Shown in pieces: positions 12,414 through 23,424 of a stretch of 64,000 nucleotides of DNA. The stretch's first letter is position 1. Each line of letters opens with the position of its first letter. This DNA is from Ziziphus jujuba (taxonomy: Eukaryota > Streptophyta > Magnoliopsida > Rosales > Rhamnaceae). Location: positions 18,445,001-18,509,000 of the forward strand of contig NC_083384.1 in assembly GCF_031755915.1 (NCBI RefSeq), written 5' to 3'. The notes under the pieces are model-generated. The model was not told the origin of the DNA. It saw only the letters and a list, made by a program, of their open reading frames with translations, and did not search any database. The position numbers were made by a program, and so were the translations under genes.

Positions 12414-13537
12414 CTTAGCCCACAAAATTTTCCAAAAGTAGCTTAAGAACTTAGCATCTCTATCCAAAACAAGTGTCCTAGGCATTCCATCTAATCTTGT
12501 TACTTCCTAAAGAATAGATTAGCTACATTGGATGCATCATCAGTTTTATTACATGCAATAAAATGTGCCATTTTAGAAAACCTATCCACAATAATAAAAA
12601 TTGAATCTTTTCCATTTCTAGAACTAGGTAAACCAAGAACAAAATCCATAGACAAATCAACCCATGGAAGTGATGGAAGATACAAACCATGCGGCTTCAA
12701 TCTGGACTTGGACTTTCGATGTTTCAAACATATCTCACATATTATTTCCACATCCCTCTTTATATTAGGCCAATAAAAATGTTCTTGCAGTAAGGATAAA
12801 GTTTTAACAACTCTAAAATGACCCATTAAACTTCCACCATGACCTTCCCTAACTAGAAACCCCTTAATGCTACAATTAGGTACACAAAGTTGATTTTCCC
12901 TAAACAAATACCCTTAAAAAATGTAAAATTTATTATAACCATGCTTAGCACAATTTTTAAATATCTCACCAAAGTCACTATCACACTCATAAATTTCTTT
13001 CAATTGTTCAAATATAAGCAATCTAGCATCTAAGATAGAAAACATTACATACCTTTAGGATAATGCATTGGCAACCACATTTTTGTTACCTTTCTTGTAG
13101 CAAATGACATAATGAAAATTCTCAATGAACTCAATCCACTTAGCATGCCGTCGATTAAGCTTTCCTTGGCTTTTGATGTCCTTCAATGATTCATGATCTG
13201 TGTGATTCATAAATTCCTTTGGCATCAAGTAATATTGCAATGTCTCCAAAGCCCTTACCAATGCATACATCTCTTTGTCATAGGTGTGGTACTTCAATGC
13301 TGCTCCCTTCAACTTTTCACAAAAGTAAGCTATGGACCTTATCTCTTGTATCAAAATAGCTCCAATACCTACACCCGAAGCATCACACTTAATTTCAAAA
13401 GTTTAGAAAAATTTGGTAAAACTAATAAAGGGGCATTAGTTAATTTTTCTTTCAACAAATTAAAAAACTTCTCTTGTGCTTCTTCTCATTTGAATCTAGC
13501 ATTCTTCTTTACCACTTTAGTCAAAGGTGCTGCAATG
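12414..13537 (-). pseudogene. RNase H and integrase core, gypsy element 1
   Basis: On the minus strand, RNase H (about 13354-13055: [17 protein letters not shown], then TDHESLK and the [13 protein letters not shown] block) is followed after a break by the integrase zinc-binding region and catalytic core (12907-12500). The latter shows H..H spacing, a CxxH where C-x2-C is expected (CLKH instead of CLKC), then WVDLSMDF and [10 protein letters not shown]. The D-R-D-A-K motif just beyond is cut off near the inserted LTR. Frameshifts and stops separate the pieces. The start of this stretch (13355-13537) is the RT C-terminus/RNase H N-terminus, up to the plastid insert. Confidence 0.82.
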
Positions 13538-14505
13538 TAAGAATTTTTTTGGGGGGCTTTAAATTGACGCAATTCTTTTTTGTGCAACCTAATGTATTCA
13601 TATCTCAATTAGAAGTTCCTAAATGAAGACACTTTATGTCTTACATAGAATATATTACTATTACTCTATTCCAAACCGTGTGAACAGTCATTAGTCATTA
13701 CTAAGAGACATACCAGTATTTCTAAATTAAGACATAATTCTTTTCGAAATTCGGGAATGAATCAATGGAAAAATTGGTTAAAAGGTCATGATCAATATGA
13801 TTTATCTCCGATTAAATGGTCTAGCTTAGTACCACAACAGTGGCGAAATAGTTTCTGTGTTCCACCAAAATAATTCTTTATTCCATTCTTAAGAAAAAAA
13901 GCTATTCCATTATATTGAAAAACGGATCTTAACTTATATAAGTATAAGTTAAGGGCTGAGGGTTGTGATAATTTGTAAAATACATATGCTTGTGACACGT
14001 AAGATAAGTCAAAAAAAGTCTGTGTGCTTTTATTACTAATAGTAGAAAGGGACTTTTTTATTGTCGAAATAAAGTGAATTAGACTTTTATTTTTTCTATA
14101 AATTCTTTTTTGATTTGTTTCATTATTAGAAGTAGAAATATCTTTATCCTTGTAAATATAATTATTAAGAATTTTTTTTGTTCATTCCTGCAAAATATTG
14201 TGTATTAATATTCTGAATATCAATGATACCTAAAAAGATATCTATGTATATCTTTTCAATGAAAACAAAAATTAATAAAATAATGTGATTTACGAATTGG
14301 TCGAGCATTTCTTCTTTTTAATACCTGCCCAATATTTTTTGGCGATTCTAATCTTTTATCATCATAACTCATTTTGTTTTTGTTAGAACTTATATTTTGT
14401 ATTATAAATTCTTTTTTGTTCTCTTTTTTTATTTTTTCTATTTGATTTATGAGTGTATTTGATCTATCAGTCAAATTTTGTATTTTTTTTTTTTGTTAAT
14501 GAATA
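13538..14505 (-). pseudogene. ycf1: Plastid ycf1 fragment (NUPT), internally inverted
   Basis: Minus-strand reading from about 14505 gives plastid Ycf1 (Tic214) signatures in order: DRSNTLINQIEKIKK, DKRLESPKNIGQVLKRRN, RPIRKSHYFI, then [22 protein letters not shown] and FFLKN..KNYFG (to about 13865). The next part of the same protein, [20 protein letters not shown] then [15 protein letters not shown], lies at about 13750-13852 on the plus strand, so the segment is inverted relative to the rest. Several frameshifts and stops are present. The far left (13538-13690) is unidentified. Ycf1 is a plastid protein-import component; this copy cannot work in the nucleus. The flanks are gypsy RT/RNase H sequence on both sides. 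Confidence 0.88.
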
Positions 14506-15480
14506 ATTTGTGCAATCTGTAGGTCAAATTTTACCAAACCATGAAAGCTCCTTACCTGAGTAATAGATGTAGGTTTTAGCCACTCTTATATGGCTTTCAC
14601 CTTAGATTGGTCTCCTTTCATTCCTGTAGCACTTACAATAAATCCTAGGAAAACAAGCTCATCTTGACCAAAAATCATACTTTTTCATATTAGCAAATAA
14701 CTTTTCCTTCCTAAGACTATTTAAAACTTGCCTAAGATGTCCTACATGATCATCAAGATTTCGGCTATGCACTAAAATATCATCAAAATATACAACGACA
14801 AATTTTACAATGTATGGATGCATGACATGATTCTTGAACCTCATAAAAGTGCTAGGTGGATTAGTTAAACCAAAAGGCATTACTAACTATTCATACAATC
14901 CGTATTTAGTTTTAAATGCGGCTTTCCATCCATCATCCTCTTTCATCCTAATTTGATGATATCTATCTTTCATCCTAATTTGATGATACCTTCTCCTAAG
15001 ATTAATTTTTGAAAACATGTAAGCATTATACAATTCATCAAGCATATCATCTAATCTATGAATTGGATGCCTATACTTAACGGTTATATTATCAATAGCC
15101 CTACAATCCACACACATATGCATGAACCATCTTTCTTAGGTTCTAATAAAATAGATACAACACATGGACTCATGCTCTCACGAATATAATCCTTGTCTAA
15201 CAACTCACTTACCTGCCTTTGTAGCTCCTTTATCTCCTTAGGATTACTGCTATATGTAGGCGTATTAGGAATTGTAACTCCCAGAGCAAAATCAATTTGA
15301 TGTTCAATCCCTTAGATAGGTGGTAAACCATTAGGAATTTCCTCCAGAAAGACATTTTCAAAATCCTGTAAAAGAGAATAAATACAACTTGGCAAAACAA
15401 GTTTTTCAAGGTTAGCTTGATGATTTAAATAAGCATTTTTATAAATCATAACCAGCATTGGTTCATTACTCATAAATGCC
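14506..15480 (-). pseudogene. Reverse transcriptase, gypsy element 1
   Basis: The minus strand encodes MCVDCRAID (near 15115), then the palm with the YFDD catalytic motif (14790-14779), MPFGLTN just before it, and DDHVGHLRQVL after it. A 27-bp tandem duplication (14941-14967 and 14968-14994) repeats RYHQIRMK in frame. Stops and frameshifts split the domain near 14885 and 15125. The upstream end holds the degraded linker before RT. The plastid insert interrupts its C-terminal side. Confidence 0.85.
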
Positions 15481-16245
15481 TTTTTAATCTCACCTAAGCT
15501 AAGAAAAAAAAAATTTCTTTTTCTTTTCTTTCTTCTCTTTTTCTTGATGACTCTCGGATTTTTCTTTCTCTCTCATGCTCTTGGCTTTTACTTGATTTTC
15601 CTCCCTCTCAGATTTTTCATTCTCTTTTCCCTCACCATTGAGTTTAGAAGACCTACCTTGGAAATTAAGCTCGGTCTTACTCTCATGCACACTTGTTGAA
15701 GCCGTGGGTGCCATACTTGCTTTCCCTTTGAACCGTGTGGCCTCCTTCCTTTGTTGCATTTGTAATTGGTCTCTAAATACCTCTTTTGGAGTTAATGGTT
15801 CAAGCTTAATTTTTTTACCTTTGAATCAGAAAACAATGGCATTCCCTCTTCCATAGTGTATGGTGTCTTTATCAAATTGTCATAGCTTTCCCAATAAAAT
15901 ATGACCAGCATACATAGGCACAACATCACATAATACAACATCCACATATTTATCAATGCTAAAATTTACCTTGGCTTGTTTATTTACTTTCATCTTATCA
16001 ATATCATTAAGACATTGTAATCTATAATGTTCGGGATGTTTAATGGTTGTTAATCCTAATTTCTCAACCACCACATTACTAATTACATTAGCACAACTTC
16101 CACTATCAATTATCATGCGAAAAATATTACATTGAATTTCATATTGGGTGTGAAAGATGTTTTCTCTTTGAATTTGATCCTCACCTTGCGCACGGTCAAG
16201 ACCCTCCTTGCCACCAAACTCAATTCGGCCTTTAAGCTTTGAGAG
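15481..16245 (-). pseudogene. Protease and charged linker, gypsy element 1
   Basis: The minus-strand protease carries the aspartyl motif IIDSGSCANVIS (about 16122-16087), then KLGLTTIKHPEHYRLQ, VNKQAKVNFSIDKY and the flap-side HILLGKL (about 15885). A Lys/Glu-rich linker follows (15759-15499). Gag should precede it, but the frame runs straight back into the leader near 16245, so gag including the zinc knuckle has been deleted. Confidence 0.82.
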
Positions 16246-17107
16246 TCTTGGCTTAACTAACCAAACAAAGGTAAAATTAGCAAGCCAAAATTTTAGATTT
16301 AACAAGAGATAAATAAGAATAATAGGGAGCAATAGTTCAAGGATAAAATCTAGAAAAGGGATTCAAACAATGAACAAGAAACAATTCGACAACAAATGGA
16401 GAAATTATTGGTTATAGTTCTTGTAATTCAAGTCTCTATCTCAATTCCTTTAACCAATTTTAATCCAAACAATTTTAGCACTCAAAATTCAAAATCCAGC
16501 AACCAAATAATCAACAACCTAGTAGTTACAATTTTGTTTCTCGAAAAACAAACAATCCCTAATATTGATCTATCAAAATTGGCCTTTATGCAATAACTTT
16601 TTTTTTATCTTCGACTTTTCTTCCTTTGTAGTTTTTTAAATCACTCAAAAAATGTAAACACCAACTCCAGTATCAAGAAACAACACAAAAATTGCAATTC
16701 CAATGCCAAAAATTCAACAAACCCGATCCAAACTCCAACAAAAATAAATTGCAAAAATTTATAGATTTTATGCAATATGTTATCAAATCTCTCCTTTTTT
16801 TTTGTTTCAATATATGAATGCAACTAATTAAGATTAAAACAGCAAATAAAAATCAACAATAAACCAAATTACAAAGAACTGATATGCAAAACAACCAACA
16901 AACTAGGAAGCAAAAATTTGGCTAGAACAAAGAAACAAATTTGGCTACGAATAAACTTTTGCTTTGTTTTTTTTTTTTTTTTTCCATATGCAAAATGTGG
17001 ATAGATAGGAACAACCTTAACCTAATGTTAAAGTTAAAGAATAACACAAAACAAATAAAGCAAATAAAATGGATTAAACCTGAACAAAATTCGTCTCTGA
17101 TACCAAA
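16246..17107 (-). other. 5' leader and primer site, gypsy element 1
   Basis: This is untranslated leader with the family's pyrimidine and T tracts. The primer binding site is the reverse complement of TCTGATACCA at about 17096-17105, matching the 3' end of initiator tRNA-Met, 2 nt from the LTR edge (17108). Confidence 0.8.
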
Positions 17108-18236
17108 TGATATAAACCTAGGTCGACTTGCTCTTAAACCCGTATTGTATTAGTCTAGATCAAAAATTAAGTTTAGATTTTAATAGTCACCCGAACGCCT
17201 AATCAACTTGTGATTATGAACCTTGGTATATAATGAATATGGCATAATAGGTGATAGATGTCCTATTGATAAGTCAAACTAAAACACTTGATTTCTATTC
17301 AATGTTTTAGGTGTTCAGAGATAACAAGGAGAATTCTTCTCACAAATACTTTTTTGATTAATATTGTAAGCTCATTTCTCCTTGAAAAATAAGCCCTTAA
17401 ATAGGCTTTGAATGAACAAAATAAACCCTAAAAGACTAGGCAAAACCGGCCAAGTGTTTAGGAAACTATGGTATGGCCGAATTTTCACCTCCTTTCCTAA
17501 TCTAATTTAGTTTAATTAATTCCTTAATTTTCAAAAATGAATTAATTAATTTACAATCAAATAACAAAGTATCAAATTTCCTAAGTTAATTTTTCCAGAA
17601 AACAATCAAATAAAAACCAAATCAAAAACTATTTTCTAAAACAAAAGTCAAATGTTCAAATTACGAAACTAGTTGGCTAGTTGACAACTAACCTATTTTT
17701 ATCCAATCACCAGCTAGTTTAGGCTACAAATCAGCTCCCGTATGCCATGTAGGATGCCAAATAGGATTAATATTCATTCCCATATGTTTCCTTGATTGAA
17801 ACAAAAAGAAATTGCTTGAGCAAGAAGAAAAAGCAAAGTCAGCACCAAAATGGGTTAGTTTTGGCCAAATGGAGTCTTGTGAACAAATGCCTCAATTGAA
17901 TGGATTCAATTCTACCATGACATGATTCCATGGTCCCTTATTGAGTTTAATCTTGTTCACAAGTTAACAAAGTAATTCCTTGCTGCCTGGAACCCATAGA
18001 TGCATCAAAACAGCTTGCCCAATCCATATCCGCCTTCATAACTTGGATACATAAGACGGTCTTTGGATCTTCAGATATTGTCATGCCTCTTGAATTCGAA
18101 TCACACCATGTATGAAGCTAACTAGGTTGTCTTTAAATCTCTTAGTTTGTGCCCTCGTGATTGGCACCATCTTCATTTGTACAGGATTAGCACCTTAGCT
18201 GGTAGTCGACTGTACAGGTATGAGCAGCTTCTCACA
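17108..18236 (-). repeat. 5' LTR of gypsy element 1
   Basis: The left edge is TGATATAAACC and the right edge is degenerate, CTTCTCACA ending at 18236. The length is 1,129 bp. It is close in sequence to 8660-9747, with small indels (an extra TTTAGATTTTAATAG stretch near 17172). Confidence 0.85.
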
Positions 18237-18615
18237 AGTTTGAATCTATAATCAAAAGTTGTAGAGGACATGATGGCCAAATATAGTTATGTCTAAAAGA
18301 ACCAAAAAAAAAAAAAAAAACTTTCTAAGAATTTCTAGTTTCTCTTAATGGGTGACTAACTAGTCAAAGGCAGGAACTTGAAAATATAGACAACAAACTA
18401 TTGAAATGCAAATAAATTTTTCATCAAAGAATTGACCCAGGAACCATGAACAATGGTGAAGAACTAATAGAATGTATCCCTTAAAATTGCACGAGAACTC
18501 CCCAAATGTGTGGAAATGGAAATGGAATAAAAGAAGGTTGCTGGTGCAAATTGGTTGATTCGTGGTACTTTGAGGAAATTTTAGAGGTGATTTAGTGTTG
18601 ATAGCAAAGTTTTGA
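18237..18615. other. Unassigned spacer
   Basis: The stretch lies between the LTR of gypsy element 1 and the 233-bp tandem repeat. It contains an A-tract at 18304-18320. A 144-residue minus-strand open frame overlaps it and the repeat but has no recognisable motif. Confidence 0.4.
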
Positions 18616-19315
18616 AGCAACCAAAGTTCATGATTTTTGACATAAATGGAGGATTGGGAGTTCTTAAAGGTGTAGTGTGTAAGAAATGAGTTACTATGGA
18701 GGTTAAATACTCTAAATGGAGGGCTATGATTTAAATTTACAATTTTAATCCAACAAATATGATTCTGGGATGTTTGATTTGAAATGGGTGACAAACCGCT
18801 TGATCTTAAGGAATGTAGTCTTGGTAGGTGTCGATCATGTCATTTTGGAGCAATTGAAGTTTATGATTTTTTATAGAAATTAAGGATTTGGAGTTCTTAA
18901 ACATGAAACAAAGAAAAAATGAGTTATTGTGGAGGTTAAATACTCTAAATGAAGGCTTGGGCTTTAGATCTATAATTTTAATCCACCAAATGTGATTCTA
19001 GGATTTTTATGGGAAATGGGTGACAGACTAATCAATCCCAGGGAATTTAGTGACTTGGCATGTGTCGATCGCATTGTTTTAGAGCAATTGAAGTTTATGG
19101 TTTTTGATAAAAATGGAGGATTTGGATTTTTTTATAGGTAAAGTGAAGAAGAAATGAGCAACTATGGAGGTTAAATACTCTAAATGGAGGGCTGGGATTT
19201 AGATCTAAAATTTTAGTCCAACAAATGGGATTCTAGGATGTTTGCTTGGATATCATTGACAAACTGCTTGGTCTTGGGGAATGTAGTGTCTTGGCATGTG
19301 TCGATCGTGTTGTAC
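18616..19315. repeat. Three tandem copies of a ~233-bp unit
   Basis: Units start at about 18616, 18849 and 19083 (spacing 233 and 234), each opening with a variant of AGCAATTGAAGTTTATG. Shared internal words are GGAGGTTAAATACTCTAAAT, ATTTTAATCCAACAAAT and TGTCGATCGTGTTG-like ends. The copies differ by point changes and small indels, so the array is old. The family is unknown. Confidence 0.85.
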
Positions 19316-19559
19316 CTCTATCTTAAGCTTGCAAAGGAGTCAAAATTCTAAGAATTATCAAACTTTGACCATATTTTATCTCAAAATTAAGCACTAATTA
19401 CTCACTCAAATGAACATTTCACTTTATGGATGAATCCTAATTCTAAGCTAAGCTTTTAGTTTGAGATGATCAAGGATGTGAATGACTCATGAATGTGCCA
19501 TAATTGGTTTACCTAGTTCGAGGTTCATTGATTCTATTGAGCCAATTATAAGTTCAAGA
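19316..19559. other. Unassigned spacer
   Basis: Unassigned sequence between the tandem repeat and the copia LTR. It has no coding frame or recognisable motif. Confidence 0.4.
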
Positions 19560-19826
19560 TATGGTTGAGGCTTTATTTATTTCAAAAACATTTCCACAAT
19601 CATCTTAGCTCATCAATCTCAATCAACTGACAATAATAATTGAATTCCTAATTCAAGCCTTCCATGTGTTGCAAAAATAAATTTATTGCATATATGTAAA
19701 TGCCTTGATTATTTTCTTATATCTAGGATTTAGTCAACAATTTTATATTATATATACCAATGGTGTAAACCAACAGCAATATATGAAAAACTTACACATT
19801 GTACCATATCTTTTATATCTTTCTCA
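19560..19826 (+). repeat. 5' LTR of the copia element
   Basis: It ends TTTCTCA at 19826 and aligns along most of its length with 32947-33214 (shared CTCATCAAT, CAATCAACTGA, ATGTAAATGCCTTGATTA, ATATATGAAAAACTTACA). The 5' boundary is set by that alignment and is good to a few bases. A primer site, TGGTATCACAGCC (one change from the tRNA-Met complement), abuts it at 19827. Confidence 0.75.
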
Positions 19827-22288
19827 TGGTATCACAGCCTCCTAAACTCTAATAAGTATTTTTTTCTTTTCTCTTCCATCTACATATATATATATATATT
19901 TCATATTTCTCATCCATGCACACATTCCAATCACAAAAAGATTGCCACATCTGTTTCTATTACTACCTAATCCCAATCACTACCTCTTATGATTTCCTTT
20001 AAGGCTTATTAACTCTCATTGCAATTGACTCATACCAATTATTCCTCCTGGCATGCTCAAGTCCATGTCCTTTTTTATGGTCATGATTTTATTGGATATA
20101 TTGATGGTTCTCGTCCAAGTACTCCCATTACTGATATGTAAGCCCATTCACATTGGATGCGCCAAAATCAGTTCACATACCATGCCATGCTTGCCTCACT
20201 CCCTCCACCAGTGATGTCTTTAGTTGCTTCCACAAAAACCTCACAATAAGCATGATATAAATTGGCCACCCTTTTTGCTAAGACCCATGTACTACATCTT
20301 AGGGAACTACATTAACTCATGGCAATAATTTTTTCGCTGACTATTTGCAAACTCTCAAAAGCTTAGTAGACTAATTTGCTTTTATTAATGCACTATTAGA
20401 TAAGGAAAATCTCATTGTTTATGCCTTAAAAGATCTTGGAACTAAGTACAAAGATTTCATTTACTACCATTCAGAACCATAACATGCTAATTCTTTTAAA
20501 AAAATGCCACAATTAATTGGTCTATCATGAAGAATTTCTTGTAGTTGCTAATTCACCCACTAATCATATCACTGCCAACTATATTCGATCATCTAAATTT
20601 GGTCTTAAAGAATCTGCTTAGCACTCCCGCAACTAGTCTCACTCTCCTCCAACACACAAAATCGGTTCTCATGCCTTGTCTGCATCTTTTAAATCAAAAT
20701 CAAATGATCAAAATTCTTTGGTATGTCAATAATATGAAAGATGTGGACCCATTGTTGAACAGTTCTTCATGCTCTTTCCTCATCTCCATCTAGTTCCCAC
20801 TACAAATCACACCATTCAGAATCCTTCCACATCATCCAACTGGTTGGTCAACTCCTCTACCTCTCACTATGTTACTGCATATCTTAATAGTTTGACATTG
20901 TAAAATGAAAATGATGGACCCGATGACATTGTTCTTGGAAATGGTACAAGCCTCACCATCACACACATTGGATCTACTACCCTTCATGCTTCATCCTCTC
21001 TAAAACCTTTCTCTTTAACTAATGTTCTTTGTAATCATTTTATGCAAAATAATTTAATTTCTATTTGTAAGTTTTATTAATCCAATAAAACATCCATTGA
21101 ATTCTTTCCTTCTTATTTTTAAGTCAAGGATCTTTACAAGGGAACACCTCTCATCTAAGGATTGAATAGAGATGGCATATATGAGTGGCCAAAATCCGAA
21201 AGTGGCACTTCATATCATGCAGTGGCCTACATCAAAACCATTATTTAGTATTGACATAAAAGACTTTAACTCCCATCTATTAAGATTCTCCAAATCATTC
21301 TTACCGCTCATAAATTATCGTCTTTACCTGCATCTTCTTATGATTTTTCCTATGATTCTTGCTCATGCAATAAAAGTCATCCTCTAGCTTTTCCTTTTTC
21401 TTCTCTTCATGGTTGTGGTCCATGAGATCTTATATATACTGATGTTTGAGGACCCTCTCCAATCCCATCTCATCAAGGTTTTTACTATTAAGTGATTTTT
21501 TGTGGATCATTTCACTAAGTACATTTGGTTATATCCCATGTGTAAGAAGTCAAATGTGTTTTACATTTTTTCTTATTTTAAACTAATTATTGAAAAAATT
21601 TTCAAAACCCCAATTGTTAATATTTACACTGATGGGAGTGGTGAATATCAATCTTTAAAACCATTTTCTAAATCTTATGAAATCCAACATCTTCTTACTC
21701 CATCTCACACTCCACAACACAACGGTTTTTCTTAATGTCCTCACCATCATATTGTTGAAACTGGTTTATCCTTACTTCATCAAGCTTCACTTCCTTTACA
21801 TTTTTGGTTTTATGCCTTTCAAACTACTTCCTACACCTTTATTAGATTTCAAATCTCCATTTGAAAAATTATTCTCTACCTCCCTAAATTATAGAAAACA
21901 TTGTCTAATTGGACTGTCTTTGTTACCCTTGGCTGAAACCAACAACCATGCACAAACTTGATGCCAAATCCTACCCATGTGTCTTTCTTGGGTATTGGTC
22001 TAATCAAAGAGATTCTAAATGTCTTAATCCACAAAATTTAAAAATCTTCATTTCATGCTAATTTAGTAGAAAATATTTTTCCCTATTCTTCTTAAAAACT
22101 TCATTCTCTTTAACTACCCTATCCTACTCGAGATCAATGGTCATCTCACAATCTCTATCACCTTGCCAATCGGCCATCCCACTTCTCTATGCCTTTCTTA
22201 CCATCCAAACACAACCATACATGCATGATACTAATGTTCCCACTACCATTGAAACTTCCAACTCACTATCCTTGGATTCATGAGGTGC
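19827..22288 (+). pseudogene. Copia gag, protease and integrase remains
   Basis: Gag begins near 20030 with the SSWHAQVHVLF..HDFIGYIDG block. The protease region at about 20838 reads WLVNSSTSHYVT where copia proteases have WLVDSGASHHVT, so the catalytic Asp and the following Gly are both changed. LGNGTSLTITHIG follows. The integrase core is at about 21500-21740, with VDHFTKYIWLYP, YTDGSGEYQSL and TPSHTPQHNG, matching the D, D and E-proximal blocks. Many in-frame stops are present. The linker ends at 22288, where gypsy element 2 is inserted. Confidence 0.8.
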
Positions 22289-23409
22289 TGATGCGAATCC
22301 GCCCGAGATCGATCAACCGACAACCCGCTGGGGTGTTGATCCAATACAAATGAAGGTGGGGCCGATCACTAGAACCCAAGCCAAGAAGTTCAAGGAAAAT
22401 ATTGCTATCTATATCCAAGGAATATGTCATAATCAAGAGGGGTTGCCCATATCTAAAGAACCAAGGCCTGTTTTACTCATACAAGCAATAGAAGCCAAAA
22501 CGGGCCGGGGTGATGTTTTTAGTACCAATATGGAGGTCGGGTTGTATGAATTGGATCCCCATTCTTATGGGTTCAATGAATATGGTGGATGAGTCATAGA
22601 AACCATCCAAAGCAGCTTCAAAGCCGAACAACATGGTGGTTTGCGCACAAGGGGAAGAAAGGCCAAAATTTGCTGTATTCTTTGTTGCCTTTACTGTATT
22701 TTACTATATTATCTTTTTCTCATATTTCTAAGCAAGGGCAACGTGAGGAACTTCATAATAAGCTTATTTGGCATTCCACAAAGACTATTGAAGCTGATTG
22801 GGAGTCCAATTAGGTCAAAGAAGGGTCATTATCAACCTAGCCAAAAATTACCATATTTAGTTTCCTAATTTGTTTTTACTTTTTGTTTTAGGAAACTATC
22901 TTTAATTTTGGATTTATATTTATTTACTTATTGAAAAAATAAGTTTAGGAAGTTTTTATTTTATTATTTTGTTTGTAAATTAATTAATTCCTAATTGAAA
23001 ATAAGGGAATTAATTAATTAGATTAGGAAAAGGAAAGATTCGGCCAAGCTAGAACTCTTCATTGTGTGGCCGGTTTTTCCTAGGGTTTTTAGGGTTTATT
23101 TTGTTTCTTTCAAAGCCTATTTAAAGGCTTATTTTTCAATAAGAATACAACTTTGATTTGATTGTGAAAATACTTGTGAGATTAATTATCTCTTTGTTCT
23201 TTGAGAACACCTAAAACACCATTAGAGAATTGGTTGTTTTAGCTTGACTTATCAATAGGTTTTCCATCCCCTATTGTGGCGTCTACATTATACCAATGTT
23301 TCTAATCACAGGTTGTTTAGAGGTTGAGGTGACCATTAGAACTTGAACATAATTAGATCCGGGCTAATATAATACAGGTTTAGGAGCAGGTCGTCCTAGG
23401 TTCGTATCA
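22289..23409 (+). repeat. 5' LTR of gypsy element 2
   Basis: It starts TGATGCGAATCC and ends TTCGTATCA; 1,121 bp. From base 2 an open frame runs 100 codons without a stop (22290-22589, TGA at 22590) and contains GPITRTQAKKFKEN. This is the same frame that pol would enter from the polypurine tract of a 3' LTR copy. Confidence 0.9.
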
Positions 23410-23411
23410 TT

Positions 23412-23424
23412 TAGTATCAGAGCC
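23412..23424 (+). promoter_or_regulatory. Primer binding site for tRNA-iMet
   Basis: TAGTATCAGAGCC begins two bases after the LTR. It matches the complement of the initiator tRNA-Met 3' end (TGGTATCAGAGCC) except for one G to A change. This site primes minus-strand DNA synthesis. Confidence 0.85.

Larger units (their letters stand above)
8660..18236 (-). mobile_element. Ty3/gypsy element 1 (gag-less, interrupted)
   Basis: The element has an LTR at each end (8660-9747 and 17108-18236) and a primer binding site just inside the right one. Between them, read on the minus strand, are leader, protease, RT, RNase H and integrase. Gag is missing: the leader joins directly to the protease region near 16245. 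It is interrupted by a compound solo LTR (10223-12413) and by plastid-derived DNA (13538-14505). The flanks AATTT (8655-8659) and AGTTT (18237-18241) fit a 5-bp target duplication with one mismatch. It cannot be autonomous. Confidence 0.85.

Noticed and set aside
13193..13540. 115-residue plus-strand open frame
   Set aside because: It is the antisense shadow of RNase H coding sequence on the minus strand; similar shadows occur at 35885-36277 and 42024-42382.
18360..18794. 144-residue minus-strand open frame
   Set aside because: It overlaps the 233-bp tandem repeat and is not conserved in the other two units; no known motif.
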